From positions 620,001 through 684,000 of the forward strand of contig CAVQUF010000004.1 of the NCBI GenBank assembly GCA_963716865.1: a stretch of DNA of 64,000 bases, written 5' to 3'. The position numbers were made by a program, and so were the translations under genes. Positions 1 to 7,768 of this stretch are shown in pieces. Under the pieces are notes generated by a model, which saw nothing but the letters and a program-made list of their open reading frames with translations, searched no databases and was not told the origin of the DNA. The DNA comes from AC-32 sp963716865. Lineage in GTDB: Bacteria > Actinomycetota > Thermoleophilia > Gaiellales > Gaiellaceae. The first letter of the stretch is position 1, and every line of letters begins with the position of its first letter.

Positions 1-1
1 G

Positions 2-61
2 CCCGACGGCGAGGACGACGTAGTTCTCGACCTCCCCATCTCGATCTACGGCGGTGGCTGA
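2..61 (+). CDS. C-terminal end of an unidentified protein (cut by window edge)
   Basis: Frame 2 is open from the window edge to a TGA at 59-61 and reads PDGEDDVVLDLPISIYGGG, with codon use like its neighbours. It would converge on the alpha/beta hydrolase gene and overlap it by 16 bases; convergent overlaps are common in this window. Too little is visible to name a family, and a chance open frame is possible. Confidence 0.3.
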   Translation, partial: PDGEDDVVLDLPISIYGGG

Positions 62-927
62 TCGCGCCCGTGAGTGCTGGCGAAACCGCCCACGAGCCCT
101 GCGACCTCGACGGGCGCAGAGGACACGAGGTCGTGGATGCCGCCGGGGAGCGACTCGACGCGCGCCTCTGGAAGGGCTGAGCGGAAGCGGGCGATTGCCG
201 CACCCGCGGTAGGCTCAGACTCCGGCGCCGCCACCAATAGAACCGGGACGTTCGCGGCGGCGATGAGCGGGTACGTCTCGGTCACCGGTTCCAAGCGGCC
301 CCCGTGCTTGATCGCGGCAAGGATCTCGGGCTCGAGAATCGGGGCGACTTTCCCGTCGGCTTCTCGCATCATCGCCCGGTGTGCCTCGGCCAGAGCGGGC
401 GTCCATCGTCTCAGCGAGTCGCGCTCGAAGGCGAAATACGCATCCCAGCTCGCGAAGGAGTCCTCATCGGTCTCCTGATGCGCCTCTGCGATACAGGCCT
501 CTAGGTCGACCCTGGCGTCCCCGTTGGTCAGGCTGCGCGAATTGAAGTACCCGCCCTCGATCAGGACAAGGCTCGCGGTGCGGTCAGGGAAGCGGGCAGC
601 GAAGGAGCACGCCACGCGACCACCCCAGGAGAAGCCGACGAAGGCAGCGCGGGCCACACCGAGCTCGGAAAGCAAGCTCAGGCCGACCTCGGCCAGCACC
701 GAAGGGCGATAGGAGCCGGAGGGCAGCGCCGGGGAGCGCCCGTGGCCCGGTGCGTCTGGTGCGATCACGCGCAACCCGTGCTCCCTCGTCAGCACCGGCG
801 CGATCTCATTCGCGTGGAGCCCGCAGCCTCCCAGACCATCCCAGTAGAGCAGCGCTGCGGCGTCGGCATCGCCCCACTCGCGGACGAACAGCGGGCCGCC
901 GCGAAGGTCGACCGTGAAGGCGTTCAG
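46..927 (-). CDS. alpha/beta hydrolase
   Basis: Predicted soluble serine hydrolase of about 293 residues with the alpha/beta fold. The nucleophile elbow GFSWGG puts the catalytic Ser near residue 100; a late GGIHDLV supplies the likely catalytic His, and PDAPGHGRS is the usual oxyanion-side segment. The substrate cannot be told from sequence. It lies directly downstream of coaX on the same strand. No ATG, GTG or TTG is available near the expected N-terminus. The only good candidate is CTG at 925-927, which overlaps the coaX stop as CTGA. The start is therefore uncertain; the family call is firm. Confidence 0.8.
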   Translation of the reverse strand: MNAFTVDLRGGPLFVREWGDADAAALLYWDGLGGCGLHANEIAPVLTREHGLRVIAPDAPGHGRSPALPSGSYRPSVLAEVGLSLLSELGVARAAFVGFSWGGRVACSFAARFPDRTASLVLIEGGYFNSRSLTNGDARVDLEACIAEAHQETDEDSFASWDAYFAFERDSLRRWTPALAEAHRAMMREADGKVAPILEPEILAAIKHGGRLEPVTETYPLIAAANVPVLLVAAPESEPTAGAAIARFRSALPEARVESLPGGIHDLVSSAPVEVAGLVGGFASTHGRDQPPP

Positions 928-1676
928 CCGGAGTTCCGTTCCCAGACGAGCCGGAGGCCTTCGAGCGTCAGGAACGGGTCGGTCCGCTCGAGCGTCCGGG
1001 CGTGCGGGACGATCAGGTCGGCGAGGCCGCCCGTCGCCACCGTGGGCGCCTCGACGCCGAGCTCGCCGCGGATGGCCTCCACGATTCCGTCCACCTGCCC
1101 GGCGAAGCCGTAGACGAGCCCGGACTGAAGGCTCGCCGCCGTGTTCTTGGCGATCACCGTCGGCGGCTCGACGAAGTCGACGGTGAAGAGTCGCGCCGCG
1201 CGCGCCGAGAGCGCCTGCATCGAGACCTCGATCCCCGGCGCGATCACGCCGCCGACGTACTCGCCTTCCGGCGAGACGACGTCGAAGTTCGTCGTCGTGC
1301 CGAAGTCGACCACGATGCATGGCGCGCCGTACCGCTCGCGCGCGCCGACCGCGTTCGCGATCCGGTCGGGCCCCACCTCGCGTGGGTCGTCGTAGCGCAC
1401 CGGGATCCCCGTGCGCGTCCCCGGGCCGAGCACGAGCAGCTCCACGCCAGCGCGCCCGGCCAGCTCCTCGTAGGACCGCAGGAGCGACGGCACGGTGCTC
1501 GAGAGCGCCACCCCCTCGACCGAGACCAGGTCGACGAGGCCGCGCAGGAGCAGCCCGATCTCGTCGCCGGTCCGCTCCGACTCGCTGGCGACGCGCCAGT
1601 GCTCGCGCAGCTCTTCGCCGTCGAACAGCCCGATGACGGTCTGCGTGTTCCCGACGTCGATCGCCAGGAGCGCCAT
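924..1676 (-). CDS. coaX: type III pantothenate kinase
   Basis: Phosphorylates pantothenate, the first step of coenzyme A synthesis, in the cytoplasm. The 250-residue length fits the family. The N-terminal phosphate-binding motif AIDVGNTQT (Asp7) is intact, followed by a GPDRIANAVGA segment and VVDFGTTTNFDVV, the second ASKHA phosphate loop, then GGVIAPG. ATG start at 1676. It lies between a DUF2469 gene upstream and an alpha/beta hydrolase downstream, all on the minus strand with short gaps or overlap, so they are probably co-transcribed. Confidence 0.95.
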   Translation of the reverse strand: MALLAIDVGNTQTVIGLFDGEELREHWRVASESERTGDEIGLLLRGLVDLVSVEGVALSSTVPSLLRSYEELAGRAGVELLVLGPGTRTGIPVRYDDPREVGPDRIANAVGARERYGAPCIVVDFGTTTNFDVVSPEGEYVGGVIAPGIEVSMQALSARAARLFTVDFVEPPTVIAKNTAASLQSGLVYGFAGQVDGIVEAIRGELGVEAPTVATGGLADLIVPHARTLERTDPFLTLEGLRLVWERNSG

Positions 1677-1701
1677 GCGGGCGAGCCTACTGGAGCCGGC
1701 G

Positions 1702-2067
1702 CTAGAGCTCGTCGTCCGACGAGAGCGATTCCCCGATCCGCTCAGCGAGCGCCTCGGGGGTCAGCGTCGGCTCGTCCCCGTCGCCGCGCAGCTCCTCGAC
1801 GGTGACGTCGCTCGAGGTGTAGACCTCGGTCCGCGGGATGATCCGCGTCGGGCGGTTCTTGTCCCACACCCAGACGTCCTCCATCTTCAGGTGGAAGAAC
1901 GGGTAGCTCTGCTGCGGGACGTACTGGAGGTCGAGCCGGTTGCAGAGGTACGTCGCGTCCTGCGTCAGCACGCAGTAGCGGAAGAGGCCGAAGACCGCCG
2001 TGTACTCCTTCTTGAGCGTCAGCTCGAGCTCGGCCTCGAACTCGTCGAGCTCGTCGAGGTGCGACAT
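1702..2067 (-). CDS. DUF2469 family protein
   Basis: 121-residue acidic cytoplasmic protein of unknown function. It resembles the actinobacterial DUF2469 family (typified by mycobacterial Rv2901c as I recall it): an N-terminal EFEAELELTLKKEY helix, a central VWVWDKNRPTRII block matching the family VWDxxRPxR motif, and VYTSSDVTVEEL near the end. No catalytic motif or membrane segment is visible. It sits 7 bases after folK and 25 before coaX, in one probable transcription unit. Confidence 0.8.
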   Translation of the reverse strand: MSHLDELDEFEAELELTLKKEYTAVFGLFRYCVLTQDATYLCNRLDLQYVPQQSYPFFHLKMEDVWVWDKNRPTRIIPRTEVYTSSDVTVEELRGDGDEPTLTPEALAERIGESLSSDDEL

Positions 2068-2074
2068 GCGCAGA

Positions 2075-2533
2075 TCATAGCCCCGCCAACAAGGCCTGGA
2101 CCGGCCCGTGCCCGGGGATCTCGAGGGCGGGGTCGAGCTCCGCGAGCGGCTCGAGCGCGAAGCGCCGCTCGGCCAGGCGTGGATGGGGCACGGTCAGGCC
2201 CGGCTCGTCGATCGTCTCGCCCCCGTAAAGAAGGAGGTCGAGGTCGATCGTGCGCGGGCCGAAGCGCGGCCCTTCGTCCCTCACGCGGCCGAGCCGCTGC
2301 TCGATCGCAAGCAGCCGCTCGAGCAGCTCCTGCGGTGGGAGCGAGGTCTCGAGAGCGGCCGCGCCGTTCAGGAAGTCGGGCTGGTCGAGGTAGCCGACCG
2401 GCGCGGTCTCACGCAGGGTCGAGACTGCGACGAGCTCGATCCCGTCCTCGGCCTCGAGGAGCGTGAGCGCGGCCTCGATCTGGCGTTCAGGATCGGCGAG
2501 GTTGGAGCCGATTCCGACGTACGCGATGGTCAC
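2075..2533 (-). CDS. folK: 2-amino-4-hydroxy-6-hydroxymethyldihydropteridine pyrophosphokinase
   Basis: Transfers pyrophosphate from ATP to hydroxymethyl-dihydropterin in folate synthesis. The protein starts with AYVGIGSNL, the HPPK signature, and contains RFGPRTIDLDLLLY, the family active-site block with the metal-binding Asp pair, then VPHPRLAERRFAL. GTG at 2533 is chosen because it sits just before the AYVGIGSN core and gives a normal length of 152 residues; the open frame extends further upstream without homology. folB and folP lie 1.7 kb away, separated by a protease gene on the other strand. Confidence 0.93.
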   Translation of the reverse strand: MTIAYVGIGSNLADPERQIEAALTLLEAEDGIELVAVSTLRETAPVGYLDQPDFLNGAAALETSLPPQELLERLLAIEQRLGRVRDEGPRFGPRTIDLDLLLYGGETIDEPGLTVPHPRLAERRFALEPLAELDPALEIPGHGPVQALLAGL

Positions 2534-2582
2534 AGCCTCGATTCTCGCCGGTTGCCGGCAGCGACTGCGGGCCGCCGGTACC

Positions 2583-4244
2583 GTGTGCGCGAACGTGCGC
2601 CGTCTCGCGGTCATAGGGGTCCTGCTTTTCGCGTGCGCCGGCCCGGCTCGCGCCGCGCTTCCCGTCCATACGGGCCACGCGATCCTGCCCGCCTCGCCCG
2701 CTGCCTCGGGCTCGTCGCGGAGCCTCCGCGCCTACCCGAACACGCTCGTCGAGCTCGGCCACGTCGGCAACGGCGGCGCCGAGTTCGCGCTGCGCCAGGC
2801 CGGCGGAGTGCAGATCGCGCCCGAGATCGCGCTCTGGCGGGTCCCGAGCGCCGCGGCCGCACGGCTCCTGCCGGCGCTGCGCGCGACGGGCCTCGTCCGC
2901 TCGGTCACGCCGGACGTGCCGCTTCGGTCCGCGTCCTCGTCGGTGCTCGCGACCGCGCTCACTCCCCACTTCGACATGGAGTGGTGGATCCCGCACGTCG
3001 GCGCCGACCGCTGGACGCCGCCCGGCCCGGGGGTCCCGCTGACGATGATCGACTCGGGCGTCGACGCGTCGAACCCGGAGTTTCTCAACCGGCCGGACAC
3101 GACCTACCTGAACCCGCAGACCTTCTCGTCCACCGAGGAGGAGCTGCACGGGACCGCGACCGCGTCGGTCGCCGCCGCGCAGGGCGCGGCCATCACCGGC
3201 ATCTACCCGAAGGCGAAGCTCCAGCTCTGGGACGCGAGCCCTGCGGGCGAGCTGACCGTGAGCGACGAGATCGCCGGCCTCTCCGACGCGGTCAGGCACG
3301 GGCGCTCGGTGATCAACCTCAGCCTCGGCGGCTTCGACCGGCTCCCGGTCGAGGAGCACGCGATCCTGGCCGCGTTCGGCGCCGGCTCGCTCGTCGTCGC
3401 CTCCGCCGGGAACGACCGGCAGGAGGGCAGCCCGCTCTCGTATCCGGCGTCGTTTGCGCACGTGCTCACGGTCGGCGCCACCGACGAGAGCGACGCAGTG
3501 GCCGACTTCTCGAGCGCCTCGTCGCACATGGACCTCGCCGCCCCCGGCCAGGACATGTGGGTCGCCGTTCCCAGCATCTGGGCTCCGCAAGGCGCGATGG
3601 ACCCGTACGACGAGTACGACGGGACGAGCTTCTCGGCGCCGCTCGTCTCCGGCGCGTCCGCCGCCGTCTGGACGCTCCGCCCGAAGCTGACGAACACCCA
3701 GCTGTTCGAGGTGCTGCGCCGCTCGGCCCACCACCTCAGCAAGCGGGGCTGGAACAGGAACACGGGCTACGGCATCCTCGACGCCCCCGCGGCGGTGACG
3801 CGCAAGGCGCCCGCGGCCGACCCGCAGGAGCCGAACGAGGACGTCTACCTCGTCAAGCCGAACGGCCTCTTCCGCGCCGGGCATCCTCCGCTGACGGCCC
3901 CGGCCCGACCGACCCGCGCCCTGCGCGCCCACGTCGAGCAGGACGACGATCCCGAGGACGTCTACCGCGCCTACCTCCCCGCGAAGGGACAGATCGTCGT
4001 GACCGTCAAGACGGGCGCGAACGTGAACCTCGAGGTCTGGGGCAGGCGCACGACCACGGTCTTCGAGCGCGGCGCGGCCGCGAAGCGCGACCTGCTCGCC
4101 TCCTCGACACGCGCAGGATCGAGGACCGAGCGTGTCGTCGTCCGCGGCCGAGGGCTCGGCCAGTACGTCTACCTCGACGTCTTCCTGGCGAAGACGGCGC
4201 GCGAGACCGGCTACACGATCAGGGTCGGGACCGCTCGACGCTAG
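2583..4244 (+). CDS. secreted subtilisin-like serine protease (S8)
   Basis: Exported peptidase. A signal peptide (RRLAVIGVLLFACAGPARA) precedes the mature protein. The catalytic triad is visible: Asp157 in MIDSGVD, His189 in HGTATASVA and Ser349 in GTSFSAPLVSG, with the oxyanion Asn in ASAGND. After about residue 410 there is a beta-rich C-terminal domain resembling prepeptidase C-terminal modules. GTG at 2583 or 2595 are both possible starts. The gene runs against the flanking folK and folB and overlaps the end of folB by 26 bases, so it looks like an insertion into a folate gene cluster. Confidence 0.9.
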   Translation: MCANVRRLAVIGVLLFACAGPARAALPVHTGHAILPASPAASGSSRSLRAYPNTLVELGHVGNGGAEFALRQAGGVQIAPEIALWRVPSAAAARLLPALRATGLVRSVTPDVPLRSASSSVLATALTPHFDMEWWIPHVGADRWTPPGPGVPLTMIDSGVDASNPEFLNRPDTTYLNPQTFSSTEEELHGTATASVAAAQGAAITGIYPKAKLQLWDASPAGELTVSDEIAGLSDAVRHGRSVINLSLGGFDRLPVEEHAILAAFGAGSLVVASAGNDRQEGSPLSYPASFAHVLTVGATDESDAVADFSSASSHMDLAAPGQDMWVAVPSIWAPQGAMDPYDEYDGTSFSAPLVSGASAAVWTLRPKLTNTQLFEVLRRSAHHLSKRGWNRNTGYGILDAPAAVTRKAPAADPQEPNEDVYLVKPNGLFRAGHPPLTAPARPTRALRAHVEQDDDPEDVYRAYLPAKGQIVVTVKTGANVNLEVWGRRTTTVFERGAAAKRDLLASSTRAGSRTERVVVRGRGLGQYVYLDVFLAKTARETGYTIRVGTARR

Positions 4245-4572
4245 CGGCCGTGTGCTCGACCGGCAGGACCAGTCGCACCTGCGGCTTGCGCACTCGCACT
4301 CGGACGCGCCCGGCCGGAAACCGCTCGAGCAGCGCGTCGGCGACGGCGGCGGCTATCGACTCGAGCAGGCGGAACTGACGGCCGTCCGAGATCTCGCGCA
4401 CGACAGCGGCGACCTCGCGGTAGTCCACGGTCTCCTCGATCCGGTCGGCGGTGGGCTCCGCCAGCTCGAGCTCGACGTCGTAGACGAACGGCTGCTCCCG
4501 CGCGCGCTCCTCCTCCTCGACCCCGTGGCGGCCCTGAACCTCCAGGCCCGCGACCTCGACGACGACGGTCAT
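4219..4572 (-). CDS. folB: dihydroneopterin aldolase
   Basis: Converts dihydroneopterin to hydroxymethyl-dihydropterin in folate synthesis. The 117-residue length is normal. It begins VVVEVAGLEVQGRHGVEEEER, containing the family GxHGvxxxE signature with the substrate-binding Glu, followed by TVDYREVAAVV (conserved DY) and a C-terminal VRVRVRKPQ strand with the conserved Lys-Pro. ATG at 4572 overlaps the folP stop by four bases (ATGA), a sign of translational coupling. Its 3' end overlaps the convergent protease gene. Confidence 0.93.
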   Translation of the reverse strand: MTVVVEVAGLEVQGRHGVEEEERAREQPFVYDVELELAEPTADRIEETVDYREVAAVVREISDGRQFRLLESIAAAVADALLERFPAGRVRVRVRKPQVRLVLPVEHTAASVERSRP

Positions 4573-5384
4573 CCGAGCGCGGCGGTCGCCGCGGTCAGCG
4601 CCTCGACGTGCTCGCGGACGTCGTGGACGCGCAGGACCGTCGCGCCGCGCTCGTAGGCGGCGACCGCAGCCCCCACGCTGGCCGCGATCGAGCCGGTGGT
4701 CGCGTCCGGGTCGCCGAGCAGCTTGCCGAGCGAGCTCTTGCGCGAGAACCCGACCACGACAGGCCGGCCGAGGGCCGTCAGCTCGTCCAGCCGCCGGATC
4801 AGCTCGAAGTTGTGCTCGACCGACTTGCCGAAGCCGATTCCGGGGTCGAGGCACACGCGCTCCTCCGCGATCCCGGCCCCGACGGCGAACGCCAGCCGCT
4901 CCTCGAGGAACGCTGCGACCTCGGCGACCACGTCGTCGTAGCGGGGGTCGGCCTGCATCGTCCTCGGCTCGCCGCGCATGTGCATCAGGCAGAGGAACGC
5001 GCCCGAGTCGGCGACGACGCCGGCGAGCCCGGGGTCTCCGCGCAGCGCGGTCACGTCGTTGACGAGCTCGGCGCCGAGGGCGATCGCCTGCCGCGCAACC
5101 TCCGCCTTCGAGGTGTCGATCGAGACCGGCACCTCGCCCGCGAGCCCCTCGAGCACGGGAACGACGCGGCGCAGCTCCTCGGCGGCGTCGACGCCCTCCG
5201 ACCCCGGGCGCGTGGACTCGCCGCCCACGTCCACGATCGCCGCGCCTTCCGCGGCCATGCGCCGCGCAGAGGCGATCGCGACGGCGGGATCGAGGTTGAC
5301 CCCGCCGTCGGAGAACGAGTCGGGCGTGACGTTGACCACGCCCATGACGCTGGGCCTGGGAAACCGGTCCTCGACGCCGCTCAT
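4569..5384 (-). CDS. folP: dihydropteroate synthase
   Basis: Condenses pterin pyrophosphate with p-aminobenzoate; the target of sulfonamides. The 271-residue protein has the two family signatures: GVVNVTPDSFSDGG near residues 15-28 and VDVGGESTRPGSEGV at 51-65. LDPGIGFGKSVEHNFELI and the VGFSRKSSLG lysine loop follow. ATG at 5384 is the first start before the conserved block. It is the first gene of the folP-folB pair and overlaps folB by four bases. Confidence 0.96.
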   Translation of the reverse strand: MSGVEDRFPRPSVMGVVNVTPDSFSDGGVNLDPAVAIASARRMAAEGAAIVDVGGESTRPGSEGVDAAEELRRVVPVLEGLAGEVPVSIDTSKAEVARQAIALGAELVNDVTALRGDPGLAGVVADSGAFLCLMHMRGEPRTMQADPRYDDVVAEVAAFLEERLAFAVGAGIAEERVCLDPGIGFGKSVEHNFELIRRLDELTALGRPVVVGFSRKSSLGKLLGDPDATTGSIAASVGAAVAAYERGATVLRVHDVREHVEALTAATAALG

Positions 5385-5428
5385 CCCCGCAAGTTTCCCA
5401 GGAGATGCGCTGTCGACGTGGTGAAGCT

Positions 5429-5821
5429 CTATGCGGTTGCTGCGGCGTCTGCCGGAGCCGGAGCGGGCTCCTTCGACTCCCAGTAGCCGTTGAGGGCGCC
5501 CTGCACCTTCACCCACCACACGATCGCCCCGACGATCGGGATGAGGTGCCAGAGGCCCGTCCAGCCGGAGACGGTCGGCTCGCGGCCGTCCGACTCGTAC
5601 ATCTTCCCGACCTCGCTCCCGGCGAGGAACGGGATCGCGATTCCGACGATGACCGCGATCAGCAGCGCGATCCCGCCCCCGATTCCGCGCTTGGTGTGCT
5701 GGTGCAGCTCGTCGAAGGTCACGAACGACCAGTACAGGCCGTAGATACCGAACGTGATGATGAAGATGAGGATTCCGAAGCCGATCCCGCGCGGCCTCCC
5801 TAGCGGTCCATCGTTGCTCAC
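5429..5821 (-). CDS. small membrane protein, DUF4234-like
   Basis: 130-residue integral membrane protein. It has three likely transmembrane helices (around residues 13-33, 50-66 and 88-104) and a GIYGLYWSFVTFDELH motif typical of DUF4234-type proteins, with an Ala/Pro-rich tail. Function unknown. The GTG start at 5821 is supported by a GAGAGGAG ribosome site a few bases upstream. It lies 44 bases from the folP start on the same strand, and 101 bases from the divergent ABC transporter genes. Confidence 0.7.
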   Translation of the reverse strand: MSNDGPLGRPRGIGFGILIFIITFGIYGLYWSFVTFDELHQHTKRGIGGGIALLIAVIVGIAIPFLAGSEVGKMYESDGREPTVSGWTGLWHLIPIVGAIVWWVKVQGALNGYWESKEPAPAPADAAATA

Positions 5822-5922
5822 AGCGTCTCCTCTCGCGTCGACAATCGCCCGACTCAACCACGCGTCGCGCGGGCTGTCAATCTGACCGTCGCCGCGCGAC
5901 GGCTCCGGGTAGCGTGGGACAC

Positions 5923-7671
5923 ATGGACGAAGGCAGGGCACGCCGCGGGGAGGCGTGGCGGTTCGTGCGCGCGGCCGCCCGCTCGCAGAGCGGCGGGGTG
6001 ACGGGGGCCGTGGCATCGGGGCTGCTCTGGCAGCTCGGGGCCGTCGCCGCGCCGCTGATCGTCGGCACCGCGATCGACCACGGGATCGTCAAGAGCGACC
6101 GCCACACGCTGCTGCTGTGGCTACTGGCGCTGCTCGGCCTCGGCCTGCTCGAGGTGAGCGCCGGCGGCATGCGTCACATCTACGCGATCCGCAACCGCTC
6201 CCGGTCGGATGCCCAGGTGCGGGACGCGATCTTCGCGCACGCCCTGCGGCTCGACGCCTCGTACCACGATCGCGTCGGCCCGGGCGAGCTGCTGAGCCGG
6301 GCCTCGTCCGACTCGCTCCACGTGGCGCGCATGATGGACGCGATCGGGCACACGATCGGCTACGCGCTCACCGTCGTCGCGGTCGCCGCTGTGATGCTCG
6401 TGCTCGACGTCCGGCTCGCACTCGTGGTGCTGATCCCGCTCCCGTTCGTCAGCCTCGGCGCGTGGCTCTACTCGCGCCGCTACGACGCGGGGACGCGGCA
6501 GCTGCAGGAGTCCTGGGCGCAGGCTTCGACGCTCGTCGAGGAGACGGTCAGCGGGATCCGCGTCGTGAAGGGGCTTGGCGCGGGCGACGCGCTCTCGGCC
6601 CGCTTCCGACGGCGCAGCAACGAGGTCTACGACCGCGCGCTCGCCCTCGCCCGCCTCGACGCGGTCTTCAACCCGGTGCTCGAGATGCTGCCGCTGCTCG
6701 GCATCGCGGCGGTGCTGTGGATCGGCGGCCGGCAGGTGATCGACGGCACGCTGCAGCTCGGCACGTTCGTCGCGTTCAACGCCTACGTCGTCATGCTCGT
6801 CTGGCCGCTGCGGGTGCTCGGCCAGCGCGTGACGACCCTCCAGAAGGCGCTCGCCGCGAGCGGTCGGATCACGGAGGTACTCGAGGCCGAGCCGCGGCTG
6901 CGCGACCCGCGCCACCCGGAGACGCTCGAGCGCCCGGTGCGCGGCGACGTGCGCCTCGAGGACGTGCGGTTCGGCCACGAGGGCGACCACGCGGTGCTCG
7001 ACGGGCTCGATCTGCACGTGGCTCCAGGCGAGTCGCTCGCCCTCGTCGGCGCGACCGGCTCTGGCAAGAGCACGGTCGCCGGGCTGCTCGCGCGACTCTA
7101 CGACCCGGAGGACGGGCGCGTCCTGCTCGACGGCCACGACCTCAAGGCGCTGCGGATCGTCGACGTGCGCAGCGCCGTCGCGCTCGTGTTCGAGGAGACG
7201 TTCCTGTTCAGCGAGAGCGTGCGCGAGAACATCCGGCTCGGGCGGCCGGACGCCGGCGACACCGCGGTCGAGCGCGCGGCGTCGCTCGCGGGCGCAGCCG
7301 AGTTCATCGACAAGCTCCCGGGCGGCTACGACACAATTCTCGGCGAGCGCGGGTTCTCGCTCTCCGGCGGCCAGCGCCAGCGGATCGCGATCGCACGGGC
7401 GATCCTGGCCGACCCCGCGGTGCTCGTCCTCGACGACGCCACCTCCGCGGTCGACGCGACCAAGGAGCACGAGATCCGCGCCGCGCTCGCAGAGGTGATG
7501 CGCGGGCGCACCACGCTCGTGATCGCCCACCGCCCGGCGACGATCGCGCTCGCCGACCGCGTGGCCGTGCTCGAGGGCGGACGCATCGTCGAGGAGGCGA
7601 CGCACGCGGAGCTCCTGCGGAGGTCGGCGCGCTATCGGACGCTGCTGGCGCTGGAGGTCGAGGCTGCGTGA
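5923..7671 (+). CDS. ABC exporter half-transporter, degenerate-site subunit
   Basis: Membrane domain of six helices followed by an ATPase domain, 582 residues from ATG 5923 (GTG 5914 is an alternative). Walker A is GATGSGKST at 376-384, the signature LSGGQ starts at 480, and Walker B ends LVLDDATS. Asp505 therefore replaces the catalytic Glu. The Q-loop Gln is also replaced (VFEETFLFS). The H-loop AHR is kept. This pattern matches the subunit that carries the non-hydrolytic site in heterodimeric exporters. The partner follows 97 bases downstream. The substrate is unknown; drugs or lipids are typical for the family. Confidence 0.92.
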   Translation: MDEGRARRGEAWRFVRAAARSQSGGVTGAVASGLLWQLGAVAAPLIVGTAIDHGIVKSDRHTLLLWLLALLGLGLLEVSAGGMRHIYAIRNRSRSDAQVRDAIFAHALRLDASYHDRVGPGELLSRASSDSLHVARMMDAIGHTIGYALTVVAVAAVMLVLDVRLALVVLIPLPFVSLGAWLYSRRYDAGTRQLQESWAQASTLVEETVSGIRVVKGLGAGDALSARFRRRSNEVYDRALALARLDAVFNPVLEMLPLLGIAAVLWIGGRQVIDGTLQLGTFVAFNAYVVMLVWPLRVLGQRVTTLQKALAASGRITEVLEAEPRLRDPRHPETLERPVRGDVRLEDVRFGHEGDHAVLDGLDLHVAPGESLALVGATGSGKSTVAGLLARLYDPEDGRVLLDGHDLKALRIVDVRSAVALVFEETFLFSESVRENIRLGRPDAGDTAVERAASLAGAAEFIDKLPGGYDTILGERGFSLSGGQRQRIAIARAILADPAVLVLDDATSAVDATKEHEIRAALAEVMRGRTTLVIAHRPATIALADRVAVLEGGRIVEEATHAELLRRSARYRTLLALEVEAA

Positions 7672-7746
7672 GACGACGCTTGCGTCGTCTCCTTCAGGCC
7701 GGGCGGGCCCTGCCCGTCCGGCCGTCTGCAATGACCGGTCGACACG
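7670..7746 (-). repeat. bipartite two-hairpin repeat, subfamily B, copy 1
   Basis: Begins with a perfect 10-base inverted repeat, GAGACGACGC-TT-GCGTCGTCTC (7670-7691), followed by a second G/C hairpin around GGGCGGGCCCTGCCC and ending GGTCGACACG. Reversed, it aligns end to end with 53209-53285. The upstream ABC gene's TGA (7669-7671) overlaps the first bases of the palindrome. It fills the gap between the two ABC genes and could act as an RNA stem that sets relative expression of the two subunits. Confidence 0.8.
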
Positions 7747-7768
7747 CCGCCCGTACGGACAGAGAACG

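Noticed and set aside
2108..4378. Open frame of 756 codons overlapping the protease gene
   Set aside because: Translation is Arg/Ala/Gly-rich without motifs, while the other frame on the same strand holds an intact S8 triad and a signal peptide.
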